A stretch of DNA of 64,000 bases, from the NCBI RefSeq assembly GCF_027571405.1, contig NZ_CP092968.1:2440001-2504000 (forward strand), written 5' to 3'. The DNA is from Methylocystis parvus OBBP (GTDB taxonomy: Bacteria > Pseudomonadota > Alphaproteobacteria > Rhizobiales > Beijerinckiaceae). Shown piece after piece: positions 22,790-30,826 of the stretch (positions are counted from its first letter, which is position 1; each line of letters starts with the position of its first letter). The notes below the pieces were generated by a model, which saw only the letters and a program-made list of their open reading frames with translations, searched no databases and was not told the origin of the DNA. Both the position numbers and the translations under genes were made by a program.

Positions 22790-23671
22790 ATGACGCGGGC
22801 GGTCGTCGGCATTATCGGCGGATCGGGCGTTTACGATCTGCCAGGGGCCGAGAATGTGCGGCGCGAACGCGTCTCGACGCCCTGGGGCGAGCCTTCCGAC
22901 GAACTCGTCTTCGGCGAGATCGGCGGCACGAAAGCCGTCTTTCTTCCTCGCCACGGACGCGGCCATCGTCTGTCGCCGTCATCGATCAACTATCGCGCCA
23001 ATATCGACGCGATGAAGCGCGCCGGCGTCACCGACCTCATCTCGGTCTCCGCCTGCGGCTCCTTCAAGTCGCAATTTTTTCCCGGGCTCTTCGTGCTCGT
23101 CGACCAATTCGTCGACCGCACCTTCGCCCGCCAATCGTCCTTCTTCGGCGATGGCTGCGTCGCGCATGTCTCCATGGCGCATCCGATCGCGCCGAAACTC
23201 TCCGCGCGCATCGCCAGGGCGGCGCGCGACGAGGGAATAGAGATCGCCGTCGGCGGAACCTATGTCTGCATGGAAGGCCCGCAATTCTCGACCTACGCCG
23301 AATCGCTGCACTACAAGGCCTGCGGCTTCGACCTCATCGGCATGACGGCGATGCCCGAAGCGAAGCTCGCGCGCGAGGCCGAGATTTCCTACGCGACCAT
23401 CGCCATGGTGACGGATTTCGACTGCTGGCATCCCGAACACGACCATGTGGACGTGGCGTCGGTGATCCAGATCGTGCGCGAGAATTCCGCCAAGGCGGCG
23501 CGTCTCGTGGGGCGCGTGCTGAAGGATTTCCCGCAGGAGCGCGAGCCCTGCCCCGTCGGCTCCGACCGCGCGCTGGACAACGCCATTCTGACAGCGCCGG
23601 AGGCGCGCGATCCGGAGTTGTTGAAAAAGCTCGACGCGGTGATGTCGCGGTTGAACGCGCCGTCAGCGTAA
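22790..23671 (+). CDS. mtnP: S-methyl-5'-thioadenosine phosphorylase
   Basis: A 293-residue phosphorylase of the PNP/MTAP class that splits methylthioadenosine, a by-product of polyamine and homoserine-lactone synthesis, into adenine and methylthioribose-1-phosphate. Evidence is VGIIGGSGVYDLPG at the start, FLPRHGRGHRLSPSSINYRAN (phosphate site), GGTYVCMEGPQFST and the purine-site MVTDFDCWHPEHDHVDV. AGGAGG just upstream confirms the ATG at 22790. The adenine product would be recycled by apt encoded 0.5 kb downstream, so the two genes form a salvage pair although they are not one tight operon. Confidence 0.96.
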   Translation: MTRAVVGIIGGSGVYDLPGAENVRRERVSTPWGEPSDELVFGEIGGTKAVFLPRHGRGHRLSPSSINYRANIDAMKRAGVTDLISVSACGSFKSQFFPGLFVLVDQFVDRTFARQSSFFGDGCVAHVSMAHPIAPKLSARIARAARDEGIEIAVGGTYVCMEGPQFSTYAESLHYKACGFDLIGMTAMPEAKLAREAEISYATIAMVTDFDCWHPEHDHVDVASVIQIVRENSAKAARLVGRVLKDFPQEREPCPVGSDRALDNAILTAPEARDPELLKKLDAVMSRLNAPSA

Positions 23672-23809
23672 GTCCGCGCTCGCTGCGATGAAACGGGCTG
23701 GGCGCGCCGCCGCCGCGGAGGGCGCGGCCTCCTCGACCGCCAGCACGGAAGAGAGGATCGCCGTAAAGGCGAACAGGCGCAGGAGCGGGAGGAGAAGCAG
23801 CGTTTTCAT
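23663..23809 (-). CDS. Possible 48-aa signal-peptide microprotein
   Basis: From ATG 23809 to TGA 23663 the minus strand encodes 48 residues starting KTLLLLPLLRLFAFTAILSS, a plausible Sec signal, then an Ala-rich mature tail. It overlaps the mtnP 3' end by nine bases, tail to tail. No clear ribosome binding site is present, so translation is uncertain. Confidence 0.3.
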   Translation of the reverse strand: MKTLLLLPLLRLFAFTAILSSVLAVEEAAPSAAAARPARFIAASADLR

Positions 23810-23867
23810 GACGACCATTCCCGCGCCGCGTAATTTCGAAAAGCTTACGGAAGTCGGTTACGGAAAA

Positions 23868-24096
23868 TTAAACCGCGGGCTGTCTTAAAAAACCGTTGCG
23901 AACGACCCGGGGGCGTTCGGCTCTCGATCGCCGCCAGTCATACCGCCAGCCATTGCGCCGCCAGCCATTGCGCCGCCAGCCATTGCGCCGCCGGCCCTGC
24001 AGCCGCAAGGGCGGCGCGGGGCTGCGGCGGTCAGCCGAAATCCTGCGCAAGAGCGGGAGAAACAAGGCGAATCAGAAGAGCGGCGAGAACGCGCAT
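23868..24096 (-). pseudogene. Possible frameshifted small secreted protein
   Basis: ATG 24096 opens a typical signal peptide (RVLAALLIRLVSPALAQ) that stops after 21 residues at 24031. A neighbouring frame continues to 23868 with Arg/Trp-rich repeats (GRRRNGWRRNGWRRNGWRY), the composition of small secreted Hyphomicrobiales proteins. One lost or gained base between about 24030 and 24060 would join them. It may be a decayed gene or a chance signal peptide. Confidence 0.3.
23943..23993. repeat. 15-bp tandem repeat, three copies
   Basis: CCGCCAGCCATTGCG is repeated three times without change, followed by a partial fourth copy. Read on the minus strand in one frame it encodes a repeated R-R-N-G-W unit. 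Confidence 0.9.
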
Positions 24097-24161
24097 CGTT
24101 TGAAATCCTTGGAGCGAAGCCTGCTTGAGTGTATGCAGCTTCGCTGCGCGCGCCAGCGCGA

Positions 24162-24180
24162 ACTCAACTTATAGTTGAGT
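24162..24180. promoter_or_regulatory. Perfect 8-bp palindrome upstream of apt
   Basis: ACTCAACT (24162-24169) and AGTTGAGT (24173-24180) flank TAT, ending 30 bases before the apt start. It could be a regulator site or a leader hairpin. Confidence 0.4.
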
Positions 24181-24210
24181 ATTAAGCAAGTTGCGACCCA
24201 GAGGTTCATG

Positions 24211-24738
24211 ATGCCGCTTCGCGCCGCCATTCGCACCATTCCGGACTATCCCAAAAAGGGCATTCTTTTCCGCGACATCACCACGCTGCTTGGCGACGCC
24301 AAGGCGTTCCGCAAGGCGGTGGACGAGCTGGTGCAGCCCTGGGCCGGCGCGAAGATCGAGAAGGTCGCCGGCATGGAGGCGCGCGGCTTCATCCTTGGCG
24401 GCGCGGTCGCCCATCAGCTTTCGGCCGGCTTCGTTCCGATCCGCAAAAAAGGCAAATTGCCGCACCAGACTGTCTCCATTTCCTACGCGCTCGAATACGG
24501 CGTGGACGAGATGGAGATGCATGTGGACGCCGTCGCGCAAGGCGAGAAGGTGATCCTCGTCGACGATCTCATCGCGACGGGCGGCACGGCGGAGGGGGCG
24601 ATCCGGCTGCTGCAGAAGATGGGGGCCAACGTCGTCGCCGCCTGTTTCGTCATCGACCTCCCCGATCTCGGCGGCGCGAAGAAGATCGAGGCGCTCGGCG
24701 TGCCGGTCCGCACGCTTGTCGCCTTCGAGGGGCACTAG
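24211..24738 (+). CDS. apt: Adenine phosphoribosyltransferase
   Basis: A 175-residue purine-salvage enzyme that converts adenine and PRPP to AMP. The family start is seen in [20 protein letters not shown]; the PRPP loop is [17 protein letters not shown], and the adenine site includes [12 protein letters not shown] chose ATG 24211 because GAGG lies six bases upstream and the homologous N-terminus begins there; TTG 24175 and ATG 24208 are in frame. The palindrome ending 30 bases upstream may regulate it. Adenine released by MtnP, encoded upstream, is its natural substrate. Confidence 0.97.
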   Translation: MPLRAAIRTIPDYPKKGILFRDITTLLGDAKAFRKAVDELVQPWAGAKIEKVAGMEARGFILGGAVAHQLSAGFVPIRKKGKLPHQTVSISYALEYGVDEMEMHVDAVAQGEKVILVDDLIATGGTAEGAIRLLQKMGANVVAACFVIDLPDLGGAKKIEALGVPVRTLVAFEGH

Positions 24739-24796
24739 GCGCGCGGGACCGATTGCCAGCGGGCGGGCGAGCCAATAGGATTGAACTGCAAAGCTT

Positions 24797-26359
24797 ATGA
24801 AGCCGCGTTCCACCTATCTTCTCCTGACCGCCATCGCGATTGGCGCGCTCGCTCTGGGCGTCGCGGCCTTGCGTCATTTGCCCGCGCCCGGCCGGACCGG
24901 CGGCGGCGCGGCCAAAATGGCGGCGGCGCAGCATCCGGCCGGCGGCTCGATCCTGCCCGGCCTGCGCCGCGCCGCCCAACAACAGGCGCCCGCGCCCATG
25001 GGGGCTCCTCCAACCGCCCCGGCCGCGCCCGCGCCTGCTGCGGTCGCGCCGCCCGCCGCCGCGCCGACCCCGACGCCCCCCGCGCAACCGCAGCCGGCGG
25101 AGACGGCCGCCCTGCCGGCGGCGCCCGCCGCGCCCGACAAGCCGGCTCCCGTCCCGGAAACGCCGCCCACGCCCGAGGCGGACGCCGGCGTCGAGGGCCT
25201 CATTTCCTTCCCGCCGGTCGCGCCCGTTCCGCCGCCGCGCCCCGCCGACATCGGCCCGGCCCAAGCGGTTGCGCCGCTGCCCCCGGTTCGCCCGCGCGAC
25301 CTCGCCTCGCTCGAAACCCCGCCCGAACCGGCCGCGCCCGGCGCGCCGCCGCCGGCCCAGCCCCCCGCTGCGCCGCCTCAAGCCGCCCAGTCTCAAGCCG
25401 CTCCCTCTCAAGCCGCGCCGTCTTCCGGTTCGTCCTGGTCGTTCCCGCAATGGCCGTCAGCGGCGACGGCGCCGGGCGACGCGCCGCAAGCGCCGGGAGC
25501 TTCGCCGAATTACGTCGACGCGCCTCTGCCGCCCTCGCGTCCGGCGGATCTCGAGAGGCTCGCCGCCCTCGTCCCCGCCAAGGCGGCGGCGACGGACGCC
25601 ACGCCCCCCGCGCCCGCCGCGGCGCCGGCGGCCGCCCCGAGCGGCGGCCAGCAGACCGCGCGGCTGGAGGAGCCGACCCTGCGCCCGGCGCCCGACGACG
25701 CCTTTCAGGCGCCGCCGCCGAAAATCGGCATGGGCGATCCGGTCTTCGTGCGCATCTTCAAACAGGAAGGACAATTGGAGCTGTGGCTCAGGAAGAACGG
25801 CCGCTACGCGCTCTACAAGACTTTCCCGATCTGCAAATGGTCCGGCCGTCTCGGCCCGAAGATCAAGGAAGCCGATTACCAGTCGCCCGAGGGCTTCTAC
25901 AGCGTCTCCGCCAAGCAATTGAACCCGCATTCCAATTATTATCGCGCCTTCAATGTCGGCTATCCCAACGCCTTCGACCGACAGAACGGCCGCACCGGCG
26001 GTCTCGTCATGGTGCATGGCGCCTGCAAATCGGTGGGCTGCTTCGCCATGACCGATCGCGGCATCGAGGAGATCTACGGATTCGTCGAGGCGGCGCTGAA
26101 GGCGGGGCAGAAGGACATTCCCGTCCACATCTTCCCCTTCCGCATGACGGAAGCGAACATTGCGCGCGAGACGGGCGGCGGCTGGCTCGCTTTTGTCGGC
26201 GGCGGCGGCAATCAGCAATGGGCCGGCTTCTGGAAAAACCTCAAGGAAGGCTACGACCACTTCGAGCAGACGGGCCAGCCTCCCGTCGCCTTCGCCTGCG
26301 GGGATCATTACGAATTCGACGGCGGCTCCAGCGCCTGCAAGCGCGTCGCGGGCTGGTGA
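24797..26359 (+). CDS. L,D-transpeptidase (YafK-type catalytic domain) with long Pro/Ala linker
   Basis: A 520-residue secreted or membrane-anchored protein: hydrophobic N-terminal segment at about residues 7-25, then some 270 residues of Pro/Ala-rich low complexity, then the catalytic domain at about residues 310-480. The domain opens VFVRIFKQEGQLELWLRKNG and has the active-site motif VHGACKSVGCFAM, the H-x(n)-S-x-G-C signature with the catalytic Cys. PICKWSGRLGPKIKEADYQS is typical of YafK-like members. It should act on peptidoglycan stem peptides in the periplasm; the linker may span the envelope. The C-terminal extension carries two Cys (FACGDHYEFDGGSSACKR). Confidence 0.92.
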   Translation: MKPRSTYLLLTAIAIGALALGVAALRHLPAPGRTGGGAAKMAAAQHPAGGSILPGLRRAAQQQAPAPMGAPPTAPAAPAPAAVAPPAAAPTPTPPAQPQPAETAALPAAPAAPDKPAPVPETPPTPEADAGVEGLISFPPVAPVPPPRPADIGPAQAVAPLPPVRPRDLASLETPPEPAAPGAPPPAQPPAAPPQAAQSQAAPSQAAPSSGSSWSFPQWPSAATAPGDAPQAPGASPNYVDAPLPPSRPADLERLAALVPAKAAATDATPPAPAAAPAAAPSGGQQTARLEEPTLRPAPDDAFQAPPPKIGMGDPVFVRIFKQEGQLELWLRKNGRYALYKTFPICKWSGRLGPKIKEADYQSPEGFYSVSAKQLNPHSNYYRAFNVGYPNAFDRQNGRTGGLVMVHGACKSVGCFAMTDRGIEEIYGFVEAALKAGQKDIPVHIFPFRMTEANIARETGGGWLAFVGGGGNQQWAGFWKNLKEGYDHFEQTGQPPVAFACGDHYEFDGGSSACKRVAGW

Positions 26360-26450
26360 CGTTCAGCCAAATTTCAGCCGGCGCCGCTAAGCTTTCAATC
26401 GATGAAGGGGCCCGCGCGACCTGCCCGGGCGCCCGTCGGAAGGAAACGCC

Positions 26451-26777
26451 ATGCCCGCCTCCAAACGCTTCGCCCTCTTCGCCGCCGTCGCGACCGCGCT
26501 CGCTGTCTCATCCGCTGCGCAGGCCGGCCCGAATGTCGCCGTCTGCGTCACGCTTCAGAACAATTACAACGCCTGCATGGTGCAGGCGCAGCGCCAGCAG
26601 GGCTGGGGCGGACAAGGCTATGGCGGCGGCTGGGACGGCGGCTATGGCGGCTATGGCGGCTGGGGCGACGACGACGACTATTATCGCCAGCAGCGCCGGC
26701 AGCGACGCGCCGTCTCCAAACAGGCCGAATGCGCCCGCTGGCTTTACGCCATTCAGCAGAATGGCTGCGTGAGGTGA
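26451..26777 (+). CDS. Small secreted Gly/Tyr-rich Cys protein
   Basis: A 108-residue protein with a signal peptide ending AAQA-G at about residue 26. The mature part has four Cys (VCVTLQNNYNACMVQ near the start, ECARWLYAIQQNGC at the end) that could form two disulfides around a flexible Gly-Gly-Tyr-rich middle with four Asp. GGAAACGCC lies before the ATG. Function is unknown; the composition resembles small envelope-associated proteins of Hyphomicrobiales. Confidence 0.75.
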   Translation: MPASKRFALFAAVATALAVSSAAQAGPNVAVCVTLQNNYNACMVQAQRQQGWGGQGYGGGWDGGYGGYGGWGDDDDYYRQQRRQRRAVSKQAECARWLYAIQQNGCVR

Positions 26778-26816
26778 GGCGAGCGGCGGTCGTCTAAGCT
26801 GGCGCACGCGCGGCGA

Positions 26817-27227
26817 CTATAGCGCGCCGCCGACCCTCTCCGCCATCGCGACCAAATCGTCGCGCGTCGACAGCTTCGCGCCCTCCGGCTCCCAGACGAT
26901 CGCGCCGAAGGCCTCCGCGAGGGCCGCGCAGACGGCGATGACGGCGTAATGTTCGCGGGGGTCCCCAGCCCAGCGAAAATTCATGGCGACGTCGCGGGGG
27001 CCGAGAAGGGCGGCGAGATCCGGCGCGGGATTTTCGATCTCCGCGAAGCGCAGATCGAAGCCCGCATCCTCGCCGTCGAGCGTGCAGGACACATAGCCCT
27101 TTGTCGCGAGAGGCCTGTATGAATCCTCCACGACGAGCTTGAAGCCGAGCGCCTTGATCGCGGCCTGAAGCGCCTTGCGGTCGGGAACGCTCGAACGTTC
27201 GAGATAGGCCGTTTGCGCGCGCGCCAT
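26817..27227 (-). CDS. Hypothetical protein, 136 aa
   Basis: A soluble 136-residue protein starting at the ATG at 27227 (ARAQTAYLERSSVPDRKAL). It contains an amphipathic helix KALQAAIKALGFKLVVED, a strand-rich core with YVSCTLDGEDAGFDLRFAEI and a C-terminal helix. There is no signal peptide, membrane helix or catalytic motif that I can name. The neighbouring gene upstream (27268-27582) is on the same strand with a gap of 40 bases, so the two may be co-transcribed; that gene is also of unknown function. Confidence 0.65.
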   Translation of the reverse strand: MARAQTAYLERSSVPDRKALQAAIKALGFKLVVEDSYRPLATKGYVSCTLDGEDAGFDLRFAEIENPAPDLAALLGPRDVAMNFRWAGDPREHYAVIAVCAALAEAFGAIVWEPEGAKLSTRDDLVAMAERVGGAL

Positions 27228-27267
27228 CGTCAGATTTCTCCAAAGTTTCGAGCGCGGTCTCGCGCGT

Positions 27268-27582
27268 TCACAAATCCACGAAGACGAATTTATTCGCCTT
27301 GAGAGCCGGGTAATTCTCACGCAGGGCCTTTGCGAGCTTACCGACCAGCGTCTTGTCGCCAGCCGCGGAGGGGCCGACGAAATCCGTTCCCGCCATCCAG
27401 GTCTCGAAATAGCAATGCAGCGTCGCGTCATAATCGACGCCGGTCGGACTCGCCGTCTTGTCGGCGAGATCGGCGACGCCCTCCGCGCTCACTTCAAGGC
27501 GCCAGTCGCGATCGTCCGCCACCGAGCCGATGAGACGCGCAAGCTCCGCGTCGGTCCATTCGCTTTTCAGATCGAGGGTCAT
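27268..27582 (-). CDS. Hypothetical protein, 104 aa
   Basis: A 104-residue acidic protein reading TLDLKSEWTDAELARLIGS, with GVDYDATLHCYFETWMAGTDF in the middle and the basic KLAKALRENYPALKANKFVF end. There are no membrane segments or signal. The ATG at 27582 has no strong ribosome binding site, and the frame extends upstream to 27627. I do not recognise it. It is adjacent to another unknown gene downstream. Confidence 0.6.
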   Translation of the reverse strand: MTLDLKSEWTDAELARLIGSVADDRDWRLEVSAEGVADLADKTASPTGVDYDATLHCYFETWMAGTDFVGPSAAGDKTLVGKLAKALRENYPALKANKFVFVDL

Positions 27583-27651
27583 GATTGTCGCACTCCGCAC
27601 GCTCGTTTGAGGTCTGTCGCGGACCAAGCACGGCGCGGGCCAAACGCCGCG

Positions 27652-29247
27652 TCACGCGGCCGCGCCGCGTTGCGCGACGAAACGGCTGTTCGCCGCAAGC
27701 GAGAACTCCCGCCAGGCGGCGGCGACGTCGCGCAGCGTCGTCGAGACATAGTCCTTCGAGAGACGATGTTCCGAGGGGAAGTTCGACAGCGCGCATGAGG
27801 TGCGGTTGAACTCGATCACGGCGTCAAGAAAACTCTGGATGAAGCCGTCGAAAGCGGCCTGCACTTGCGGCGTCAGTTCGGAGCGGCCGCGTTCGACCGC
27901 GACGCGAGACGGATCGAAGGGAAGCGCGTCGATGACGGCGAGCGCCTCGGCGAAAACCGCCTCCATCGCGCCCAGCATGGCGCGCTGGGTGAGCTGATCG
28001 CGCTCGCCGCGCGACAAAGCGAGATTGAGCCGCTTGCGATAATCCGCGAAGACGGTTTCGCGCCGCGACGCCGCCCATTCGCGAAAACGATCGAGCGCGA
28101 CGTCGTTGACGCTTTCCGTTTCGTGCATAGCCGTTTTGTGCATGGCGGTCATGCTGGCTCCTTTTCCCGCAATCTCGCCCTCGATGCGCGACGCGGCGTT
28201 GAGCGCGCCCTCGACATAGCCGCCGCCCTCGCGCGCGGTCTCCGAAGCGCCGAAGTGAAGCTTGTCGTCCCAGACGGGTTCGCAAAGCGGCGGCGCGCCG
28301 TAATCGGGATGAGCGTCCGGCGCCGCGTCGCGGTCGGCGGCCGCGCAGGTGAAGGGCTCGCGCGCCCAGTCCTGAATATGCGACTCGCCTTGCGCCGCGG
28401 ATTTGCCGAAGAGCTCGGCGAACTGGCTCGCCGCGAGCATGGCGAGGCTCTCGCGGAATTTCTCGCGCAGGTCGGGCGCGAGCGCGAAGAAGCCGCCGAG
28501 CGCCGCCTTTTCTCCGCGCGCGTCGCAGGCGTCGAAGACTTCGCCCAATATCGCCAGCTCATGCGTGACGAAGGCGTCGCCCGACTGGCCGAAGGCGCGC
28601 CAGACGGGCGGCGTTTCGAAACCCGTCACGGCCTTGGCGCTCGCCGCCATCCAGGTCGGCGTCTCCGCCATGGCGGCGGAAAGATCCTCCGGCAGCGGCG
28701 GCTCGAATTGAACGCATTCGGCGAGAAGGCGCGGCGGGATGGCGAGCGCGACGCGGCGGGCGGCGACGCGGATCGCCGCGCCGTCCTTGTCGAAAAGCAG
28801 ATCGACATGATCGCCCGCATCCCTTACGGCGCTCAGCCGATGGGCGAGATGCAGCGCATCCGGCGGCAGAGCGGCGGCGAGCGCCTCGACCAAGGACGCC
28901 ATGCCGCCGGAAAGCCGCTGCGCGCCGCCATGCAGATCCGGAGCGGCGCGGATCACAGGGGCCGCGTTGCGCGCGCCGAGATAAAGGGCCGCGCCCGGAT
29001 CGTGCTGATCGAAGGCCTCGAGCCCAAGCTCCGCGACGAGGGCGGCGATGGCGGGCTGTGTCTGCGGCCAGAACCATGTGGGGCCGAGATCGAGACGCTG
29101 GCCGCTTGTCCGATTCTCGACAGAAAGCACGCGCCCGCCAAGCCGGTCCCGCGCCTCGAACAAGGCGAAGGAAAGGCCCCGCCGCGCGAGACCGCGCGCG
29201 AGCGCCAGCCCGCAAACCCCGCCGCCGACAATCGCGACATCCAGCAT
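27652..29247 (-). CDS. Flavin-containing amine oxidase with extra C-terminal helical domain
   Basis: A 531-residue FAD enzyme. The Rossmann dinucleotide motif is VAIVGGGVCGLALARGLARRG followed by EARDRLGGRV; the substrate/FAD part includes LGPTWFWPQ, and the C-terminal FAD signature is GGGYVEGALNAAS at about residues 341-353. Amine oxidases of this class end soon after that motif, but here about 165 residues follow (366-531). They are helix-rich and charged (LDRFREWAASRRETVFADYRK and similar) and I cannot name them. The predicted reaction is oxidative deamination or desaturation with O2; substrate unknown. No obvious operon partner is adjacent. Confidence 0.85.
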   Translation of the reverse strand: MLDVAIVGGGVCGLALARGLARRGLSFALFEARDRLGGRVLSVENRTSGQRLDLGPTWFWPQTQPAIAALVAELGLEAFDQHDPGAALYLGARNAAPVIRAAPDLHGGAQRLSGGMASLVEALAAALPPDALHLAHRLSAVRDAGDHVDLLFDKDGAAIRVAARRVALAIPPRLLAECVQFEPPLPEDLSAAMAETPTWMAASAKAVTGFETPPVWRAFGQSGDAFVTHELAILGEVFDACDARGEKAALGGFFALAPDLREKFRESLAMLAASQFAELFGKSAAQGESHIQDWAREPFTCAAADRDAAPDAHPDYGAPPLCEPVWDDKLHFGASETAREGGGYVEGALNAASRIEGEIAGKGASMTAMHKTAMHETESVNDVALDRFREWAASRRETVFADYRKRLNLALSRGERDQLTQRAMLGAMEAVFAEALAVIDALPFDPSRVAVERGRSELTPQVQAAFDGFIQSFLDAVIEFNRTSCALSNFPSEHRLSKDYVSTTLRDVAAAWREFSLAANSRFVAQRGAAA

Positions 29248-29390
29248 GACGCGCTCCCCTTCGGATTGCGCGTCGCAAGGGATGTGCCGGGGCTAAGTCG
29301 GCTTGCCTTCACGCCGGCGGCGATCGCTCCTCCGAGAGGGATTCGACCCGAGGCGGGCGCGGTCTTGCGGCCGCGCCCATTGGCGGCCCG

Positions 29391-29723
29391 CTATTTGCCG
29401 TAGGCCGAACAGGGACCGTCGGACTTTTTGGCGGCTTTCGCCGCCCGGCGCTCGCAATCATTGCCATATGTCTTGCCGTCGCAGCCGCAGACCGGGATGA
29501 ATTCCCTCGTGCAGATCGTCGGAACGCTGACGCATTTTCCGGCGATGTCGGCGCCGCCGCATTTATCTGGCTCGGGGTCGCACCAGAGGTCCTTCTCGCA
29601 AGGGACGCCGGCGATCCCGCCGCACATTTCGCCGAGTTTGGCCGCGGCGGGAGCGGCGGTCGCGGAGAAAGAGACGGCGACAAATCCGAACGCGGCGACG
29701 GCCGCGCGTAAATTTTTCATCAT
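29391..29723 (-). CDS. Secreted Kazal-type serine protease inhibitor domain protein
   Basis: A 110-residue protein with a signal peptide (to about residue 27, TAAPAAA) and a Cys-rich mature part. The C-terminal half fits the Kazal pattern: CTREFIPVCGCDGKTYGNDC with a later GPC, i.e. the C-x(n)-P-V-C-G-x-D-G-x-T-Y-x-N-x-C signature. The preceding segment (CGGIAGVPCEKDLWCDPEP) adds further Cys and resembles the region upstream of bacterial Kazal domains. It would be exported and may block host or self proteases. AAGGAA seven bases upstream supports ATG 29723; ATG 29720 is also possible. Confidence 0.88.
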   Translation of the reverse strand: MMKNLRAAVAAFGFVAVSFSATAAPAAAKLGEMCGGIAGVPCEKDLWCDPEPDKCGGADIAGKCVSVPTICTREFIPVCGCDGKTYGNDCERRAAKAAKKSDGPCSAYGK

Positions 29724-29798
29724 GGCGAAATTCCTTTTCGGCAACGGCGGAAAGAACCGCTTCTGCTAACGTCCGACCCCGCGCGGACGTTCCAGCCA

Positions 29799-29828
29799 TT
29801 GACAGGAGCCGGCCAAACGGGCTATTTC
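29799..29828 (+). promoter_or_regulatory. Promoter of rplU-rpmA
   Basis: A consensus TTGACA (29799-29804) and CTATTTC (29822-29828) are 17-18 bases apart, upstream of a long structured leader for rplU. Confidence 0.65.
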
Positions 29829-29830
29829 TC

Positions 29831-29869
29831 AACCGCTAGGCGCGGCGGTTCTGCCGCGCTTTTCGTTTT
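29831..29869 (+). promoter_or_regulatory. Candidate transcription attenuator in the rplU leader
   Basis: A terminator-like hairpin GCGCGGC (29840-29846) / GCCGCGC (29853-29859) is followed by TTTTCGTTTT. An alternative stem AACCGC (29831-29836) / GCGGTT (29845-29850) uses the same bases and would prevent the terminator. The leader begins just after the promoter and rplU starts 136 bases later. This is the layout of ribosomal-protein autoregulatory attenuation, inferred from structure only. Confidence 0.5.
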
Positions 29870-29927
29870 GCGCCTTCTGGCGCAAGCACCGGTTCAACTG
29901 CCAAAAAGCCGGCCCGCAGGCGCGACG

Positions 29928-29951
29928 CCAAAAGGTTGCAAGACCTTTTGG
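29928..29951 (+). promoter_or_regulatory. Perfect 9-bp hairpin in the rplU leader
   Basis: CCAAAAGGT (29928-29936) pairs exactly with ACCTTTTGG (29943-29951) around a six-base loop, 53 bases before the rplU ATG. It could be the protein-binding part of the leader. Confidence 0.5.
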
Positions 29952-30004
29952 ATCACGTTTCGCCCAAACAATGCGAGAGCCGGGTTCGAACACAGGAAAA
30001 AACG

Positions 30005-30307
30005 ATGTTCGCAGTCATCAAAACCGGCGGCAAGCAATATAGCGTGTCCGCTGGCGATATCATCACGGTCATGGCGCTCGACGGCGCGCCGGGCGACAAG
30101 GTCTCCTTCGACGAGGTGCTGATGATCGGGGGCGACTCCCCCAAGATCGGCGCTCCGACAGTTGAAGGCGCATCGGTCGCCGGCGAGATCGTCGAGCAGA
30201 CGCGCAGCGAGAAGTCGATCGCCTTCAAGAAGCGCCGCCGCCAGAACTCCAAGCGCAAGCGCGGCCATCGCCAGGACTTGACGCTGGTCAAGATTCTCTC
30301 GATCTAA
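30005..30307 (+). CDS. rplU: 50S ribosomal protein L21
   Basis: A 100-residue large-subunit protein that contacts 23S rRNA. Family sequence: FAVIKTGGKQYSVSAGDII, EVLMIGGDSPKIGAP and the basic KKRRRQNSKRKRGHRQDLT. ATG 30005 fits the family start; the frame is open from 29936. A promoter, an attenuator-like hairpin and a second hairpin lie in its leader, suggesting autoregulation of the rplU-rpmA operon. rpmA follows after 58 bases, the usual arrangement. Confidence 0.99.
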   Translation: MFAVIKTGGKQYSVSAGDIITVMALDGAPGDKVSFDEVLMIGGDSPKIGAPTVEGASVAGEIVEQTRSEKSIAFKKRRRQNSKRKRGHRQDLTLVKILSI

Positions 30308-30365
30308 ACAATCGGCATTCGCGGGCGGCCCGGCCGCCTGAAACGGAACAGTTCGGAGCAGGACA

Positions 30366-30632
30366 ATGGCTCACAAAAAAGCGGGCGGCTCGTCGCGCAA
30401 CGGCCGCGACTCGGACGGCCGGCGCCTCGGCGTCAAGAAATTCGGCGGCGAATCGGTCGTGGCCGGCAACATCATCATTCGTCAGCGCGGAACCAAGTGG
30501 CATCCCGGCCGTAATATCGGCATGGGCAAGGACCACACGCTGTTCGCCCTTACCGACGGCGTCGTAGAGTTCAAATCGGTCCGCGGACGCTCCAGCGTAT
30601 CCGTGGTTCCGGCGGCTCAGGCCGCAGAGTAA
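30366..30632 (+). CDS. rpmA: 50S ribosomal protein L27
   Basis: An 88-residue protein whose N-terminus reaches the peptidyl-transferase centre. Start [19 protein letters not shown] and [40 protein letters not shown] are diagnostic. There is no N-terminal extension of the Firmicutes type. It forms an operon with rplU and is followed by a terminator at 30758. Confidence 0.99.
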   Translation: MAHKKAGGSSRNGRDSDGRRLGVKKFGGESVVAGNIIIRQRGTKWHPGRNIGMGKDHTLFALTDGVVEFKSVRGRSSVSVVPAAQAAE

Positions 30633-30757
30633 GGCGGACGGATCGCAAGCGACCCGCCGCCGGTCCTTCCCCGGCGGACAGGTCGTCTTTGAGACCCGCT
30701 CACGGAGCGCAAAAGCGCCCAAGCGAAATGTCCGGAAAAGGCCCAACTGGGCCGATA

Positions 30758-30785
30758 GGGGGAAGCGGCCGCCGCTTTCCCCTTT
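30758..30785 (+). terminator. Probable terminator after rpmA
   Basis: An 11-bp stem with one G-T pair, GGGGGAAGCGG (30758-30768) / CCGCTTTCCCC (30772-30782), followed by only TTT. The stem is strong, the T run short. Confidence 0.6.
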
Positions 30786-30826
30786 GTCGCGTCCGGAGCC
30801 CTTTGCTCATTCGCTTGGAGCCTTTT

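Noticed and set aside
30657..30677. CCGCCGG/CCGGCGG hairpin after rpmA
   Set aside because: No T run follows; the better terminator lies at 30758.
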